In this document: positions 25,831 through 35,002 of the stretch, one piece after another | Position numbering within the stretch: the first letter of the stretch is position 1 | Layout: every line of letters begins with the position of its first letter | Source of the DNA: Rhizobiales bacterium dw_265 | GTDB taxonomy: Bacteria > Pseudomonadota > Alphaproteobacteria > Micropepsales > Micropepsaceae | Direction of reading: 5' to 3' | Length of the DNA: 64,000 nt | Assembly: GCA_018449595.1 (NCBI GenBank) | Contig: JAAVUU010000003.1 | Span: forward strand, 682,001 to 746,000 | Program-made: the position numbers and the translations under genes | Notes under the pieces: model-generated | The model's input: only the letters and a program-made list of their open reading frames with translations | Database searches by the model: none | What the model was told of the DNA's origin: nothing

Positions 25831-26916
25831 TCAATACGGCTTGCCGCCTTTCTCCATCACGAAGCCTGACGGCGGCGCAGAAACGCCGTTCACGCTTGTG
25901 CCGCCATTAAGGATGGCAGGTGCCATAGCCAGCATGCTTTGCGGAAAGCCAAATTTCGGCTGGGTCAGCGCATCGAGCGTCGCGATTTCACCAGCACTTA
26001 GTTTGAAATCGAGCGCTTTGATGTTGTCTTCCAGCTGAGGGAGACGCCGCGCACCGATAATCGGTGACGTGACGCCCGGCTTGGCCAGAAGCCAAGCGAG
26101 CGAGACGGCCGCCACGGATGTGTCGTGAGCCTTGGCTATCGTCTCGAGTTGGTCGATCACCGCATAAGTCTTCTCGCTTAGAGAACCGTCGAGGAATGCC
26201 GCGCGATCACCCTTGACCTTGCCTGCGTTGGCTCGGGTGTATTTGCCGCTCAGCGCGCCGCTCTTGAGAGGCGACCAGGGCGTGATGCCAAGATTGAACT
26301 CCAGCGCGAGCGGAACGAGATCCTGTTCGACTGTGCGCTCAAGGAGGGAGTATTCGATCTGCAGCGCCACGAAAGCTGACCACCCTCGAAAGTGTGCAAT
26401 TGTATTGGCTTGAGCAATCTTCCAAGCCGGGGTGTCGGAGACGCCGATATAGCGGACCTTGCCGGCGCGAACCAGGTCGTCCAGCGCCGCCATAGTCTCC
26501 TCGATGGGCGTGTTCTGGTCCCACATGTGTAGCCAGTAGAGATCGATATAGTCGGTCTGCAGGCGGCGCAACGAATTCTCGGCCGCGTTGACGATGGCCT
26601 TGCGGCTGGAACCGCCGCCATTGGGATCTCCCGGATAGAGGTTGCCGCTGAATTTGGTCGCGATCACCAGCCGATCGCGCCGCGCCTTGTCTCGCCCGAT
26701 ATGATCGCCGAGAATTTTTTCCGAATGGCTCTTGGTGTAGAAATTCGCGGTGTCGATGAAATTGCCGCCAAGCTCGATATAGCGGTCTACGATCTGCTTG
26801 GATTCCTCGACCGATGAACCCCATCCGAGGTCTTCGCCGAAGGTCATGGTTCCCAGGCAGAACGGGCTCACGCGGAGCCCGGAACGGCCAAGCGTGATGT
26901 AGTGTTCAAGTGCCAT
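25831..26916 (-). CDS. Aldo/keto reductase
   Basis: A 361-aa AKR, full length. The tetrad is visible: D in F-I-D-T-A-N-F-Y near 57, Y at 62, K in V-I-A-T-K-F near 88 and H in Y-W-L-H-M-W-D. The NADPH site shows G-A-R-R-L-P near the C-terminus. It most resembles the YajO/YakC group. Likely an aldehyde or ketone detoxification enzyme. The LysR gene to its right is on the same strand. Confidence 0.93.
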   Translation of the reverse strand: MALEHYITLGRSGLRVSPFCLGTMTFGEDLGWGSSVEESKQIVDRYIELGGNFIDTANFYTKSHSEKILGDHIGRDKARRDRLVIATKFSGNLYPGDPNGGGSSRKAIVNAAENSLRRLQTDYIDLYWLHMWDQNTPIEETMAALDDLVRAGKVRYIGVSDTPAWKIAQANTIAHFRGWSAFVALQIEYSLLERTVEQDLVPLALEFNLGITPWSPLKSGALSGKYTRANAGKVKGDRAAFLDGSLSEKTYAVIDQLETIAKAHDTSVAAVSLAWLLAKPGVTSPIIGARRLPQLEDNIKALDFKLSAGEIATLDALTQPKFGFPQSMLAMAPAILNGGTSVNGVSAPPSGFVMEKGGKPY

Positions 26917-27280
26917 GGTATATCCTTCGCAACTTTGGTACGTTATTCCGATAGTTCAATTATGCCCTAAGTTATCTCGGTACGTAACGGCATCTGTTGA
27001 CGCCAATCGGAAAACTCTGACGGTATTCGCCGGTGCGGGAAAATTCTTTTCGTTTTTGCTCAAACCCTTAGAATGACAAAATACAGTTGAGTGGGACGTG
27101 CAACCGAACAGGATGCTTCCGGTGTAGGAACGCTTGAATGGTGCCCATGATCGATAGCGCTGCCCGTGCGCAAGGAAAACCAGTCGGGGGCGGCAAGGCG
27201 GCGGCCTGCACGCGTTAGGACCAAAAGCCCCCCTTTCAATCGAAATCCTTCGCGAGGGACGTCCGGCATATTTCGGCACA
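26917..27280. other. Intergenic, nothing recognised
   Basis: About 360 bp between the AKR start and the LysR stop. A pseudo-open frame on the minus strand has no family features. It must hold the AKR promoter. Confidence 0.4.
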
Positions 27281-28162
27281 TTACCGAAGCATGTCGATGA
27301 AGACGCTCAAAGCAGCCGGCACGTTGCGGCGGCCAGGATGATACAGGCAGAACCCCGGCGACGATGGCATCCAATCATTCAATACGGAGACGAGGCGACC
27401 AGACGCCAGGTCATCTCTGACGTGTGCCTCCCACATATAGGCGAGGCCTGCATCGGCCAACGCCGCGTCGCGCGTGAGCGTGGGTTCGTCCAGAGTCAAG
27501 GAGCCGGGCGCGTCAATCGTCAACGCCTGGCCTTGCTTTTCGAACTCCCAGCGATACAGCGGCCCGCTCGGCCAGCGGGCGCGGATGCAACGATGCGCCA
27601 TGAGATCGCCCGGCTTGGCCGGCGCGGGATGGTCCCGCAGATAGGCTGGCGATCCGACGACGACGAAGCGCAATTCGGGGCCGAACGGCACAGCGATCAT
27701 GTCGGCCGGCACAGCATCCCGCGTGCGGATGCCCGCATCGAAGCCCTTGGCCACGATGTCGATCAGATGTGCGTCGGTGACGATATCGACCCTGACCTCA
27801 GGGTAGCGTCGCTGGAACTCCAGCACCACGGGCACGAGTATCTGCCGCGCCGCCGCGACCGCGCAGTTGAGACGCAGCGTGCCAGCGGGGCGACCGCGCC
27901 GGCTGTTCGTAGCATCCATCGCGGTATGGATATCAGATAGCGCCGGTCCTACTGCGGCGATGAACTGCTCGCCGGCCTCCGAGAGGGAAACGCTTCGCGT
28001 CGTGCGGTTGAACAGCCGCACGCCAAGCCGCGCCTCCAACCCGGCGACGGCATTGCTGACGCTGGTTGCTGAAACCCCAAGCTCTATAGCCGCAGCGCGG
28101 AAACCGCCAAGGCGGGCGACTGCCAAAACCGTGTCCAATTCCACAAGCCCTGACCGGTTCAT
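27281..28162 (-). CDS. LysR-family regulator
   Basis: A 293-aa LysR protein. The HTH (F-R-A-A-A-I-E-L-G-V-S-A-T-S-V-S-N-A-V) is at about 21-39 and the substrate domain follows. L-F-N-R-T-T-R-S-V-S-L-S-E-A-G is the standard wing. Divergent from the aldehyde dehydrogenase gene by about 100 bp, with an LTTR box between. Confidence 0.93.
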   Translation of the reverse strand: MNRSGLVELDTVLAVARLGGFRAAAIELGVSATSVSNAVAGLEARLGVRLFNRTTRSVSLSEAGEQFIAAVGPALSDIHTAMDATNSRRGRPAGTLRLNCAVAAARQILVPVVLEFQRRYPEVRVDIVTDAHLIDIVAKGFDAGIRTRDAVPADMIAVPFGPELRFVVVGSPAYLRDHPAPAKPGDLMAHRCIRARWPSGPLYRWEFEKQGQALTIDAPGSLTLDEPTLTRDAALADAGLAYMWEAHVRDDLASGRLVSVLNDWMPSSPGFCLYHPGRRNVPAALSVFIDMLR

Positions 28163-28202
28163 TGTCCTGATTTTCGGATCACGCTGTCACGAATTGTCCA
28201 GC

Positions 28203-28220
28203 TTATCGTGGCAATGATAA
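28203..28220. promoter_or_regulatory. Candidate LysR binding site
   Basis: TTATC-N8-GATAA, a dyad containing the T-N11-A pattern of LysR-type sites, midway between the divergent LysR and aldehyde dehydrogenase genes. Confidence 0.5.
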
Positions 28221-28266
28221 CGATTTATCTTCGTGGCTGCAAAGAGATCGAATGAAAGGATGCACC

Positions 28267-29697
28267 ATGCGGACGGTCGAACGGATTTATATCGACGGTG
28301 CTTTCGTGACGCCGCATGGCACGGAGATGTTCGACCTGTTCGATCCGGCGCGTGGCGAGGTGATCGGTCAGGTGCGGCTAGCGGACGCCGAAGATGCCCG
28401 TCTGGCGATCCAAGCCGCCAAGCGCGCCTTGCTGTCTTATGCCCGCACCGGCAAGGCGGAACGGCTTGAGCTGCTGCGCGCTCTGCACGACGCCGTACTG
28501 TCGAGGGCTGCTGACCTCGAAGAGGCGACGATCCTGGAATATGGCGCGCCGGTGGCGCGGGCCCGGTGGACGGCACGCTATGCCGCGGAATCCTTCCTCA
28601 ACGCTGCGAAAACTCTGGAGGCCTACAGCTTCACCCGCCCGGCTGGAGTTTCCGAGGTTGTCATGGAGCCGGTCGGGGTGGCCGGGCTGATTACGCCCTG
28701 GAACGCCAATGCCGGGTTCATCTGCAACAAGCTCGCCTATGCCCTTGCGGCCGGCTGCACGGCGGTGATCAAGCCCAGCGAGATGAGCGCGTTGCAGACG
28801 GAGATCGTCACCGAGGCCTTGCACGCGGCGGGCGCACCGGCTGGCCTGTTCAACATCGTGACGGGTCGCGGCGACGTGGTGGGCTCGGAACTCACGACAA
28901 GTCCGGACATCGCCAAGATCTCGTTCACCGGATCGACCACCGTAGGTAAGGCGATCATGAAAGCGGCCGCAGACACCGTGAAGCGGGTCACTCTGGAACT
29001 GGGCGGCAAGTCGCCGAGCCTCATTTTGGAGGACGCCGATCTCGAAGCGGCTGTACCGATGGCCATCATGGCGGGATTCCAGAACAGCGGTCAGGCCTGT
29101 CTCGCGGGCACGCGCATTCTCGTGCCGGAGAAGCGGCTGTCCGACGTGCTACCCCTGGCGAAAGCGGCGATGACGGCGACGAAAGTCGGTGACCTGCGCG
29201 ACCCCGCCACCGCAATCGGGCCCTTGGTCAATGCAAAGCAGTATGAGCGGGTGCAGCGCTACATCCGTCTTGGGATCGAGGCGGGCGCGACTCTGATTGC
29301 CGGGGGCGAGGGCCATCCCGATGGGCTCGGGGGATATTTCGCGAGGCCCACGCTGTTCGCCAATGTCACCAATGAGATGACCATCGCCCGAGAGGAGATC
29401 TTCGGGCCGGTGCTATGCATCATTACCTATCGCGATGAGGACGAAGCCGTCGCCATCGCCAACGACACCGATTATGGCCTCTCTTCGTATGTGTTCTCGT
29501 CCGATCTGGTCCGTGCGCGGGCGATCGCCGTGCGACTGCAGACTGGGCGCGTGGTGATCAACGGCGCACCGCATGATCCACTGGCGCCGTTCGGTGGATA
29601 CAAGCAATCCGGCATTGGGCGGGAGTATGGCGTATTTGGCCTCGAAGCCTTTCTTGAGGTCAAAGCGATCCTGGGCGTTGGGGTTTCACTGGCATGA
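28267..29697 (+). CDS. NAD(P)-dependent aldehyde dehydrogenase
   Basis: A 476-aa ALDH, full length. The cofactor motif F-T-G-S-T-T-V-G-K is near 220, the general base Glu is in L-E-L-G-G-K-S-P near 245, and the nucleophile Cys is in S-G-Q-A-C-L-A-G near 279. ATG 28267 is preferred for its AAAGGA site; an earlier ATG exists at 28252. Its stop overlaps the next gene (ATGA), forming a two-gene operon probably controlled by the divergent LysR. Confidence 0.94.
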   Translation: MRTVERIYIDGAFVTPHGTEMFDLFDPARGEVIGQVRLADAEDARLAIQAAKRALLSYARTGKAERLELLRALHDAVLSRAADLEEATILEYGAPVARARWTARYAAESFLNAAKTLEAYSFTRPAGVSEVVMEPVGVAGLITPWNANAGFICNKLAYALAAGCTAVIKPSEMSALQTEIVTEALHAAGAPAGLFNIVTGRGDVVGSELTTSPDIAKISFTGSTTVGKAIMKAAADTVKRVTLELGGKSPSLILEDADLEAAVPMAIMAGFQNSGQACLAGTRILVPEKRLSDVLPLAKAAMTATKVGDLRDPATAIGPLVNAKQYERVQRYIRLGIEAGATLIAGGEGHPDGLGGYFARPTLFANVTNEMTIAREEIFGPVLCIITYRDEDEAVAIANDTDYGLSSYVFSSDLVRARAIAVRLQTGRVVINGAPHDPLAPFGGYKQSGIGREYGVFGLEAFLEVKAILGVGVSLA

Positions 29698-30122
29698 CAG
29701 ACGAACTGGATTCCACCCGTCAGGGTGTCTTGGACGGCCTCGCGGTCTATGCCGGGCTGCGAGGCACGGAGCGCGCCGAAGCGATGCGGCGAACGGTCGA
29801 GTCTGGCGATGTCGGATCGACCATGACCGCGATGTCGATGGAGTTCGTATTTGGCCAGGTCTGGTCGCGCGGCGTACTTGGCGCCAAACAACGCAGCCTC
29901 GTGACGATCGCTATCCTGATCGCCCTGCGACAGACGGAAGAACTCAAGAACCATATCCGTCTTGGCTTGACGAACGGTCTGACCGTCCGCCAGATCGAGG
30001 AGGTGACGATCCAGGCGGCCGCTTATGCCGGCTTTCCCGCTGCCCACACTGCCAGCAACGCCATCCACGAGGTGCTGCAAGACCCATTCTCTGCACCGCC
30101 CGGGGAACCACAGCTCCGATGA
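29694..30122 (+). CDS. Carboxymuconolactone-decarboxylase-like (AhpD-fold) protein
   Basis: A 142-aa helical protein with the CMD signature: R-S-L-V-T-I-A-I-L-I-A-L-R, E-L-K-N-H-I-R-L-G-L-T-N-G and I-x-E-V-x-I-Q-A-A-A-Y-A-G. The C-x-x-C pair of peroxidase-type AhpD proteins is absent, so the decarboxylase-like branch is more likely. Coupled to the ALDH, it may serve an aromatic or dicarboxylic acid pathway. Confidence 0.9.
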   Translation: MTDELDSTRQGVLDGLAVYAGLRGTERAEAMRRTVESGDVGSTMTAMSMEFVFGQVWSRGVLGAKQRSLVTIAILIALRQTEELKNHIRLGLTNGLTVRQIEEVTIQAAAYAGFPAAHTASNAIHEVLQDPFSAPPGEPQLR

Positions 30123-30200
30123 CCTGTCTGCCCGATTCCGCGAACCGGCCTGCAACGTGACGGAGATGCCATCGAATGTTCACAACGGCCAGGTAGGGGC

Positions 30201-30552
30201 CGCGGCCGGGCAGGGCGACTGCTGCATCACTCAGACCGTGGCAGCCAATACACCAGCGAGCAGTTCCTGCAGCTGATGGCCGACCATGGCGTCACATGTT
30301 CGATGATCCGGTCGAGCAATTGCTGGGACAATGCGGCGATGGAGAGCTTCTTCTCCGCGCTGAAGACCGAGCGCACGGCCCGCAAGACCTATCGAACCGG
30401 AGACGATGCCAGAGCCGATGTGTTCGACGACATCGAACGCTTCTACAATCCCAAGCGGCTGCACTCGATTATCGGTTATATGAGCCCAATGGACTTCGAG
30501 ATGAAGGCAGGACTAGCACAAGCGAGTGTCATCCGAACCGGGTGCAGGCCAC
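30201..30552 (+). mobile_element. IS3-family transposase (orfB) 3' remnant with right end
   Basis: Reads L-L-H-H-S-D-R-G-S-Q-Y-T-S and then S-N-C-W-D-N-A-A-M-E-S-F-F and E-R-F-Y-N-P-K-R-L-H-S, the C-terminal catalytic core of IS3/IS407-type OrfB, including the DDE glutamate. The 5' two-thirds, orfA and the usual stop codon are missing. A CCGGGTGCAGGCCA-like right end is at about 30539-30552. The left boundary is uncertain by some 20 bp. Confidence 0.8.
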
Positions 30553-30662
30553 CTCTACCGTCGGACCTAACAATCGTATCAAGGTCGGACCGTACCTTGG
30601 TGAGCCGTCCACCTTTCGGTTCGGCCTCGGGCCGCTGGAGAGGCGAGGCGCGCCGCGCGTGA

Positions 30663-30878
30663 TTATCGCGCGGACTTGCGCTTGGCGCTTGCGCGTGAGT
30701 TGAGGGAAATACCCAGCGCCATGGCCTTCTGCCGAAGTGCGGGAACGGAGCGCTTGACCTTCAATTTCCTCACGATGCGGGCTACCGGAATCTTCTGCCG
30801 CGCGAGACTCTTGAATTCGCGAATATCTTCCTTGCTCCAGGGGCGCCGCTTGATTCTCTTTTTGATCGTCTTTGCCAT
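30663..30878 (-). CDS. Small SANT/Myb-like DNA-binding protein
   Basis: A 71-aa very basic protein with R-P-W-S-K-E-D-I-R-E-F-K, I-P-V-A-R-I-V-R-K-L and V-P-A-L-R-Q-K-A, a Myb/SANT-like three-helix pattern common in small rhizobial and caulobacterial proteins. The ATG at 30878 has an AAGGAG site. The target is unknown. Confidence 0.7.
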   Translation of the reverse strand: MAKTIKKRIKRRPWSKEDIREFKSLARQKIPVARIVRKLKVKRSVPALRQKAMALGISLNSRASAKRKSAR

Positions 30879-31120
30879 TCTCACTCCTTGTTTGTTTCGG
30901 GCCTCGACCTATCTGTCGAGAGGTGTTGGCCTATAGCATGGGTTGGTTGGAGTTATTGTTACCAACCGCATCATGTGACCGCGCGCATCGAGGCGACTTT
31001 GTATTTGTTTGTTAGCGATGCCGCAACCGCGAAACATCGTCATGCACCTGTCGCTAAAATTCATTGGACGGGGATTGCATCTCGATCTTCAATCGGCCGG
31101 GGGCATTCAGGGAGCCTCGC

Positions 31121-31309
31121 GTGGATAATTATGAAATCCGCATTGTGAAGAAGGGACGGCACCCGGTGATCATCGCGGTTGCCCATGCCAGCGATTATGC
31201 CGCCGTGCGGCGGGCGCAATCGCTCGCCGACCAGGAAGACGAAGTCGAGGTCTGGCGCGATCTGAGTTGTCTTTACTCGACACGAACGGCTGAGACACGG
31301 ACTTTCTGA
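31121..31309 (+). CDS. Small conserved alphaproteobacterial protein
   Basis: A 62-aa protein starting at GTG 31121 with a CAGGGAG site. It reads Y-E-I-R-I-V-K-K-G, then A-A-V-R-R-A-Q-S-L-A and V-E-V-W-R-D-L-S-C-L-Y-S. This pattern is frequent in alphaproteobacterial genomes with unknown function. It ends 2 bp before the relaxase stop on the other strand. Confidence 0.6.
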   Translation: MDNYEIRIVKKGRHPVIIAVAHASDYAAVRRAQSLADQEDEVEVWRDLSCLYSTRTAETRTF

Positions 31310-31310
31310 A

Positions 31311-33038
31311 TCACAGGCCGAGATCGCGCTTGCGCTCGAAACTCCATTCGATTCCGTTCTCGCGCATCCGGCCCTTCACTTCGCCGCCAAGATGTTGATC
31401 CAGCGCCGGCCGCCACGGCACCAACTGGAAGCCTAGCCCATCATCGATCATGGCGAAGCGGCCGGACGCCAGCACGATGCGGGTGCGATAGGTTCCTGCA
31501 ACGTGATCGCCTTCCGCTGATGGCTGGTGGACGAGATGGCTTTCATCGGCGATCCTGGTGATGGCGTTGTCCAGTTCTGCCTTGCGCAAGGTGGTGATCA
31601 AATCGCGCGCAAAAGCGATACCCTGGGCGCGGCGGCGGGCAAGACCTTCCGCCACCAGGAAATCGGCACGCTTTTCCATCGCCGTACTCACCTCAGCCCC
31701 GAAGGCTGAATTGCTGGCGACCGCGTCCTGGTCCAGCAGACGCCGGTCCAGCCAGGTGGCCCCCCGCGCCGTCACTTGTTGTTCGATGGTCAGATCGGAG
31801 CGAACGGCGAGGGATAGCCGACCCTTGCCCCTGCCGTCCTCATAGGAGCGGGTTTCAACGATGGCGCCCGGTCCAGCGTCGCCGGTCACGTCCAGATCGG
31901 TGAAGCGGATATGATGGGTGCGGCCGTCCACACCCTCGACGACGGCATAGGCTGTGCCCTTGAGTTCGTCGTGTAGACCGCGCTCAACCAGGCGGCCCAG
32001 GATCGGCTCGGCGGGCGTGCCGCCATGCAATGCAAAATTGGAGACATCCGGTTCCCCGCCGCCATGGCTCATGGCGCGGTGCATGGTCTTGATGATGTCG
32101 CCCCGAATGCCGAGATCGCGCAGCGTCTGCTCCATACCAGGTTTGAAGGTCCATTGGCCCACCGCGATCTGCTCGGCTAGGTCCAGCTTTTCCAGTTTGG
32201 CCGCCCGCCCCACCAGCAGGAGACGCAGTTCGCGGTCTTCGCCGCTGGAATCCGGCCTCAGGTCCGCGATGCCGGCGCCGTCATCTGCCGCGGCTTGCAG
32301 CACCCGGTCCAGGCCCGTCCAGCGTTCGGCTTCCACCTCCCTTTCGAGGGCGGTTTTCACTTCGAGCGGACTGCGGGTACCAAGCTCCAGGGTGACGAGT
32401 TGGGAGGCGCGGGCGCGCATCCCGAAGCTGATGTAATCCCGGCTGATCACCAGATCCTGGCCTTCGTCGGTCACGCCCCGGACCAGGATGTGGATATGCG
32501 GGTTGTCCGTGTTCCAGTGGTCCACCGCAATCCAGTCGAGTTTGGTGTCCAGGTCGCGTTCGACATTGCGCATAAAATCGCGCGTGAAGTCGCGCAGGTC
32601 CACCATCGTTGGTGCGTCCTCCGGGGAGACGATAAAGCGAAAGTGATGGCGGTCGTCGGCACAGCGTTCCGCGAAGGCTTTTTCGTCGGTGACTTCCTGG
32701 GTGGCATCGAACATCCGGGCCTTGGTGCCGTCGTGGGTGACACCTTCGCGGCGCAGATAGGAAATGTGATTGGACAGCGGTGCCGAACGGAAGCGGGTTC
32801 CGAACTGGCGCACGACCCTGCCCTTGATGACCACGCGGCGGGCATTCGAGCGAAGATTGAGCGCGGCGGCTGCGCGTCTCCCCCGCCCGAAGGTCGAGAT
32901 GCGCCCGCGCTTTTTTCCGCCGCCAAATCGTTTGCCGGTGTGCCCGGCTTTTTTTGCGGCGCGCATCACCTGGCCGACAAAGGATTTGTCGCGGATGCGG
33001 CCGTGTTTGACCCGCAGGTCGTCGTCGCGGCTGGTCAT
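31311..33038 (-). CDS. VirD2-like (MOBP/DUF3363) conjugative relaxase
   Basis: A 575-aa relaxase. The N-terminal domain holds H-I-S-Y-L near residue 91-95 (candidate catalytic Tyr94), H-H at 131-132 and the metal-binding P-H-I-H-I-L at 180-185, followed by a DUF3363-type C-terminal region. It nicks oriT and leads the strand into the T4SS. ATG 33038 is used because the upstream extension lacks similarity. It follows the LT/S26/DUF2840 genes, the usual ICE order; traG, normally next, is displaced by 28 kb of cargo. Confidence 0.93.
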   Translation of the reverse strand: MTSRDDDLRVKHGRIRDKSFVGQVMRAAKKAGHTGKRFGGGKKRGRISTFGRGRRAAAALNLRSNARRVVIKGRVVRQFGTRFRSAPLSNHISYLRREGVTHDGTKARMFDATQEVTDEKAFAERCADDRHHFRFIVSPEDAPTMVDLRDFTRDFMRNVERDLDTKLDWIAVDHWNTDNPHIHILVRGVTDEGQDLVISRDYISFGMRARASQLVTLELGTRSPLEVKTALEREVEAERWTGLDRVLQAAADDGAGIADLRPDSSGEDRELRLLLVGRAAKLEKLDLAEQIAVGQWTFKPGMEQTLRDLGIRGDIIKTMHRAMSHGGGEPDVSNFALHGGTPAEPILGRLVERGLHDELKGTAYAVVEGVDGRTHHIRFTDLDVTGDAGPGAIVETRSYEDGRGKGRLSLAVRSDLTIEQQVTARGATWLDRRLLDQDAVASNSAFGAEVSTAMEKRADFLVAEGLARRRAQGIAFARDLITTLRKAELDNAITRIADESHLVHQPSAEGDHVAGTYRTRIVLASGRFAMIDDGLGFQLVPWRPALDQHLGGEVKGRMRENGIEWSFERKRDLGL

Positions 33039-33270
33039 GGCATCGCGCCTTGTTGTTGGGTGTCCGACGTAACTGGCGCGGTATTGCTGGCTTTCCTGGC
33101 TTCGTGTCGGACGGGTGTGACTCCTGAAATGGCGAAATTCTTCAATCCAACCAACCACATGCGCCACAAGGGGGCGTGTGTTTTATCTGGCTCTAGATCG
33201 CCCGCCCCCCTCCCGGCCTCCCAGCCCCGCCCCGGCCGGACCAAAGCGGGCACCGATCCCAGCCGGGGGC

Positions 33271-33972
33271 TCACGGAACGGCCCCTGCGGCGAGGGAGGC
33301 AAACAGCCCTGCGGATTGCGGTTCGAGACGTGATGGAGCGGGGGCTTCAGATGCGCCCGAACTGCCTGCCGGTTGGGTGCCGGCGGCAGTGGAATGGACG
33401 GGCCGTGTAGCGGCCCAAGATCCTGCCGGCGCTTGTTCCAGCGCTGCCACAAAGAGGGGCGCGCTGTGCCAATCCGGCCGTGCGCCGGGCGCGATTACGG
33501 CCTGGGCAAGCCTCGCGTCGCCCAGCAGTGGCGCAATCCGGCGGAGATAGGCGCGGGTCTCGTCGGAAAGCGGCTGGCCGGCCGTGAGGTCGGCGAGGTA
33601 GCGCTGCGGGCTGGCATTGTAGGCGGCCAGAAAACCGCTGGGGCCGAAGCGGTCGTAAAGCTCGCGCAGCAACGCCGTGCCTGCCATCACATTGTCGTGG
33701 GGATCATAGGGATCGGTGCCCAGATGGAGGCGCTGGCGCAGCACCGTCCAGGTGTCCGGCATGATCTGCATGAGGCCGGCGGCGCCGCTGTGCGAGGTAG
33801 CTTTGGGATCGCCAGCGCTCTCCACCCGGATGACGGCGCGAATCCAGGGCGCGGGGATCGCAAAGGTGCCGGACGCCTCGGCGATGGCGCCGTCCCACGC
33901 GCTGGCGGATGCCGCTTGCGCCCCGCCCGCGAGGGCGAAGATCACCATGCTGGTGGCAAATGCGGTCCTCAT
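33271..33972 (-). CDS. Conjugation lytic transglycosylase
   Basis: A 233-aa periplasmic SLT-type enzyme. A signal peptide covers 1-25, the catalytic Glu51 is in R-V-E-S-A-G-D-P, then G-L-M-Q-I-M-P (66-72) and A-A-Y-N-A-S-P-Q. A proline/alanine-rich tail follows. It opens peptidoglycan for the mating channel. Its start overlaps the S26 gene (ATGA). Confidence 0.93.
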   Translation of the reverse strand: MRTAFATSMVIFALAGGAQAASASAWDGAIAEASGTFAIPAPWIRAVIRVESAGDPKATSHSGAAGLMQIMPDTWTVLRQRLHLGTDPYDPHDNVMAGTALLRELYDRFGPSGFLAAYNASPQRYLADLTAGQPLSDETRAYLRRIAPLLGDARLAQAVIAPGARPDWHSAPLFVAALEQAPAGSWAATRPVHSTAAGTQPAGSSGASEAPAPSRLEPQSAGLFASLAAGAVP

Positions 33973-34490
33973 GGCGTGCGCTCCCGGACACTGGTCCAGA
34001 GCGGCAAAGTGCGGCCGAGGACACAGGCCATCGGCAGCACCCCGAAATACCGTCCGTCGAAGGAGTCCGGCACTGCGAAATTGACCAGGAAGATCTCGTC
34101 CGGCGCGATGCGATGGCAGCCCTGCCAGACCGGAAGCGGGCGGTGGAGGTGGTCCTTGGCCTGCGCGGCCGCCACCGGCTTGCCGTCAATCGAGATCGTG
34201 AAGTCGTGGCGACACACGGTCTGGCCCGGCAGGCCCCCGACATGCTTGATGAGCGGCAGACCGAGGGGCAGATAAAAGCGCTGCGCCATGTAGCGCGACA
34301 GCGCTGCAGGTGGTTTGGCGGCCACCAAGTCGCCACGTTGGAGTGCATCGGCACCGGCTAGGGCATAGAGGCCGGTGGGCACGCTGGGGCTGGCGTTCCA
34401 GAGCAGATGCGGCGACGGCCGGAATATCCAGGTGATGACGATGAACAGCATCGCCAAGTAGGTCACGATGAAGTAGCCGAAGCGGGTCAT
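33969..34490 (-). CDS. S26-family signal peptidase (TraF-like)
   Basis: A 173-aa membrane peptidase. One N-terminal membrane helix (5-23) precedes the N-A-S-P-S-V-P-T-G-L-Y motif with candidate nucleophile Ser36, and the lysine is in P-L-I-K-H-V-G-G (about 82). TraF-type peptidases process or cyclise the TrbC pilin. Overlaps both neighbours by 4 bp (ATGA), so the block is one operon. Confidence 0.92.
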   Translation of the reverse strand: MTRFGYFIVTYLAMLFIVITWIFRPSPHLLWNASPSVPTGLYALAGADALQRGDLVAAKPPAALSRYMAQRFYLPLGLPLIKHVGGLPGQTVCRHDFTISIDGKPVAAAQAKDHLHRPLPVWQGCHRIAPDEIFLVNFAVPDSFDGRYFGVLPMACVLGRTLPLWTSVRERTP

Positions 34491-34987
34491 GGCGCGATCC
34501 TCCGGCGCAATTTCCAGATGGCGTGGCGCGCGCGCGTGTAGGGGCGCGGCCGCTGATCCGCCGCAAGCCGGTTGCCGACATGCAGCCAGTATTCGGGCGC
34601 GGCGTTGGCGGGATCGACGCCGCCGGCGCGCACCTGCTCGATTACCTGCAACGCCAATTCGACCTTGGGCCAGCCATCGAGACGCAGCAGCGCTTCGGCG
34701 CCCGGCCGCACGAACGGCACGGTGGTGTAGGGCTGACCGGAGGCGACGGCGCGCAGGATGTCGAGCCGCGCCACCACGGTACCGAGGGCCGTTGAGGTCC
34801 AGCGCGCAAGTGCGAAAATGCTCTCTGGCGCGTAGTAGAGGGTTCGATGCTCCGCATTGTGAGCAATCTCCTCCAGGGCATTGCCGAAGGGGCACCATTG
34901 CTCGAACACACCGGCGATGAAGGTCACTTCGGCCTGAGTAAGGCCCGGATTGCGTTGGGCCACGGGCGGCCCCTGTCTGTCGTGCAT
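34487..34987 (-). CDS. DUF2840 protein of conjugative elements
   Basis: A 166-aa protein. W-T-S-T-A-L-G-T-V-V-A-R-L-D-I-L-R-A and P-Y-T-T-V-P-F-V-R-P-G-A-E mark the DUF2840 family, found almost only beside S26/relaxase genes in ICEs. Function unknown; it may aid transfer regulation or peptidase action. Confidence 0.85.
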   Translation of the reverse strand: MHDRQGPPVAQRNPGLTQAEVTFIAGVFEQWCPFGNALEEIAHNAEHRTLYYAPESIFALARWTSTALGTVVARLDILRAVASGQPYTTVPFVRPGAEALLRLDGWPKVELALQVIEQVRAGGVDPANAAPEYWLHVGNRLAADQRPRPYTRARHAIWKLRRRIAP

Positions 34988-35002
34988 GGGTGTTCTCCGT
35001 GC

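Noticed and set aside
32295..33410. Long plus-strand open frame opposite the relaxase
   Set aside because: It is a GC-rich antisense shadow; the minus strand has the relaxase motifs.
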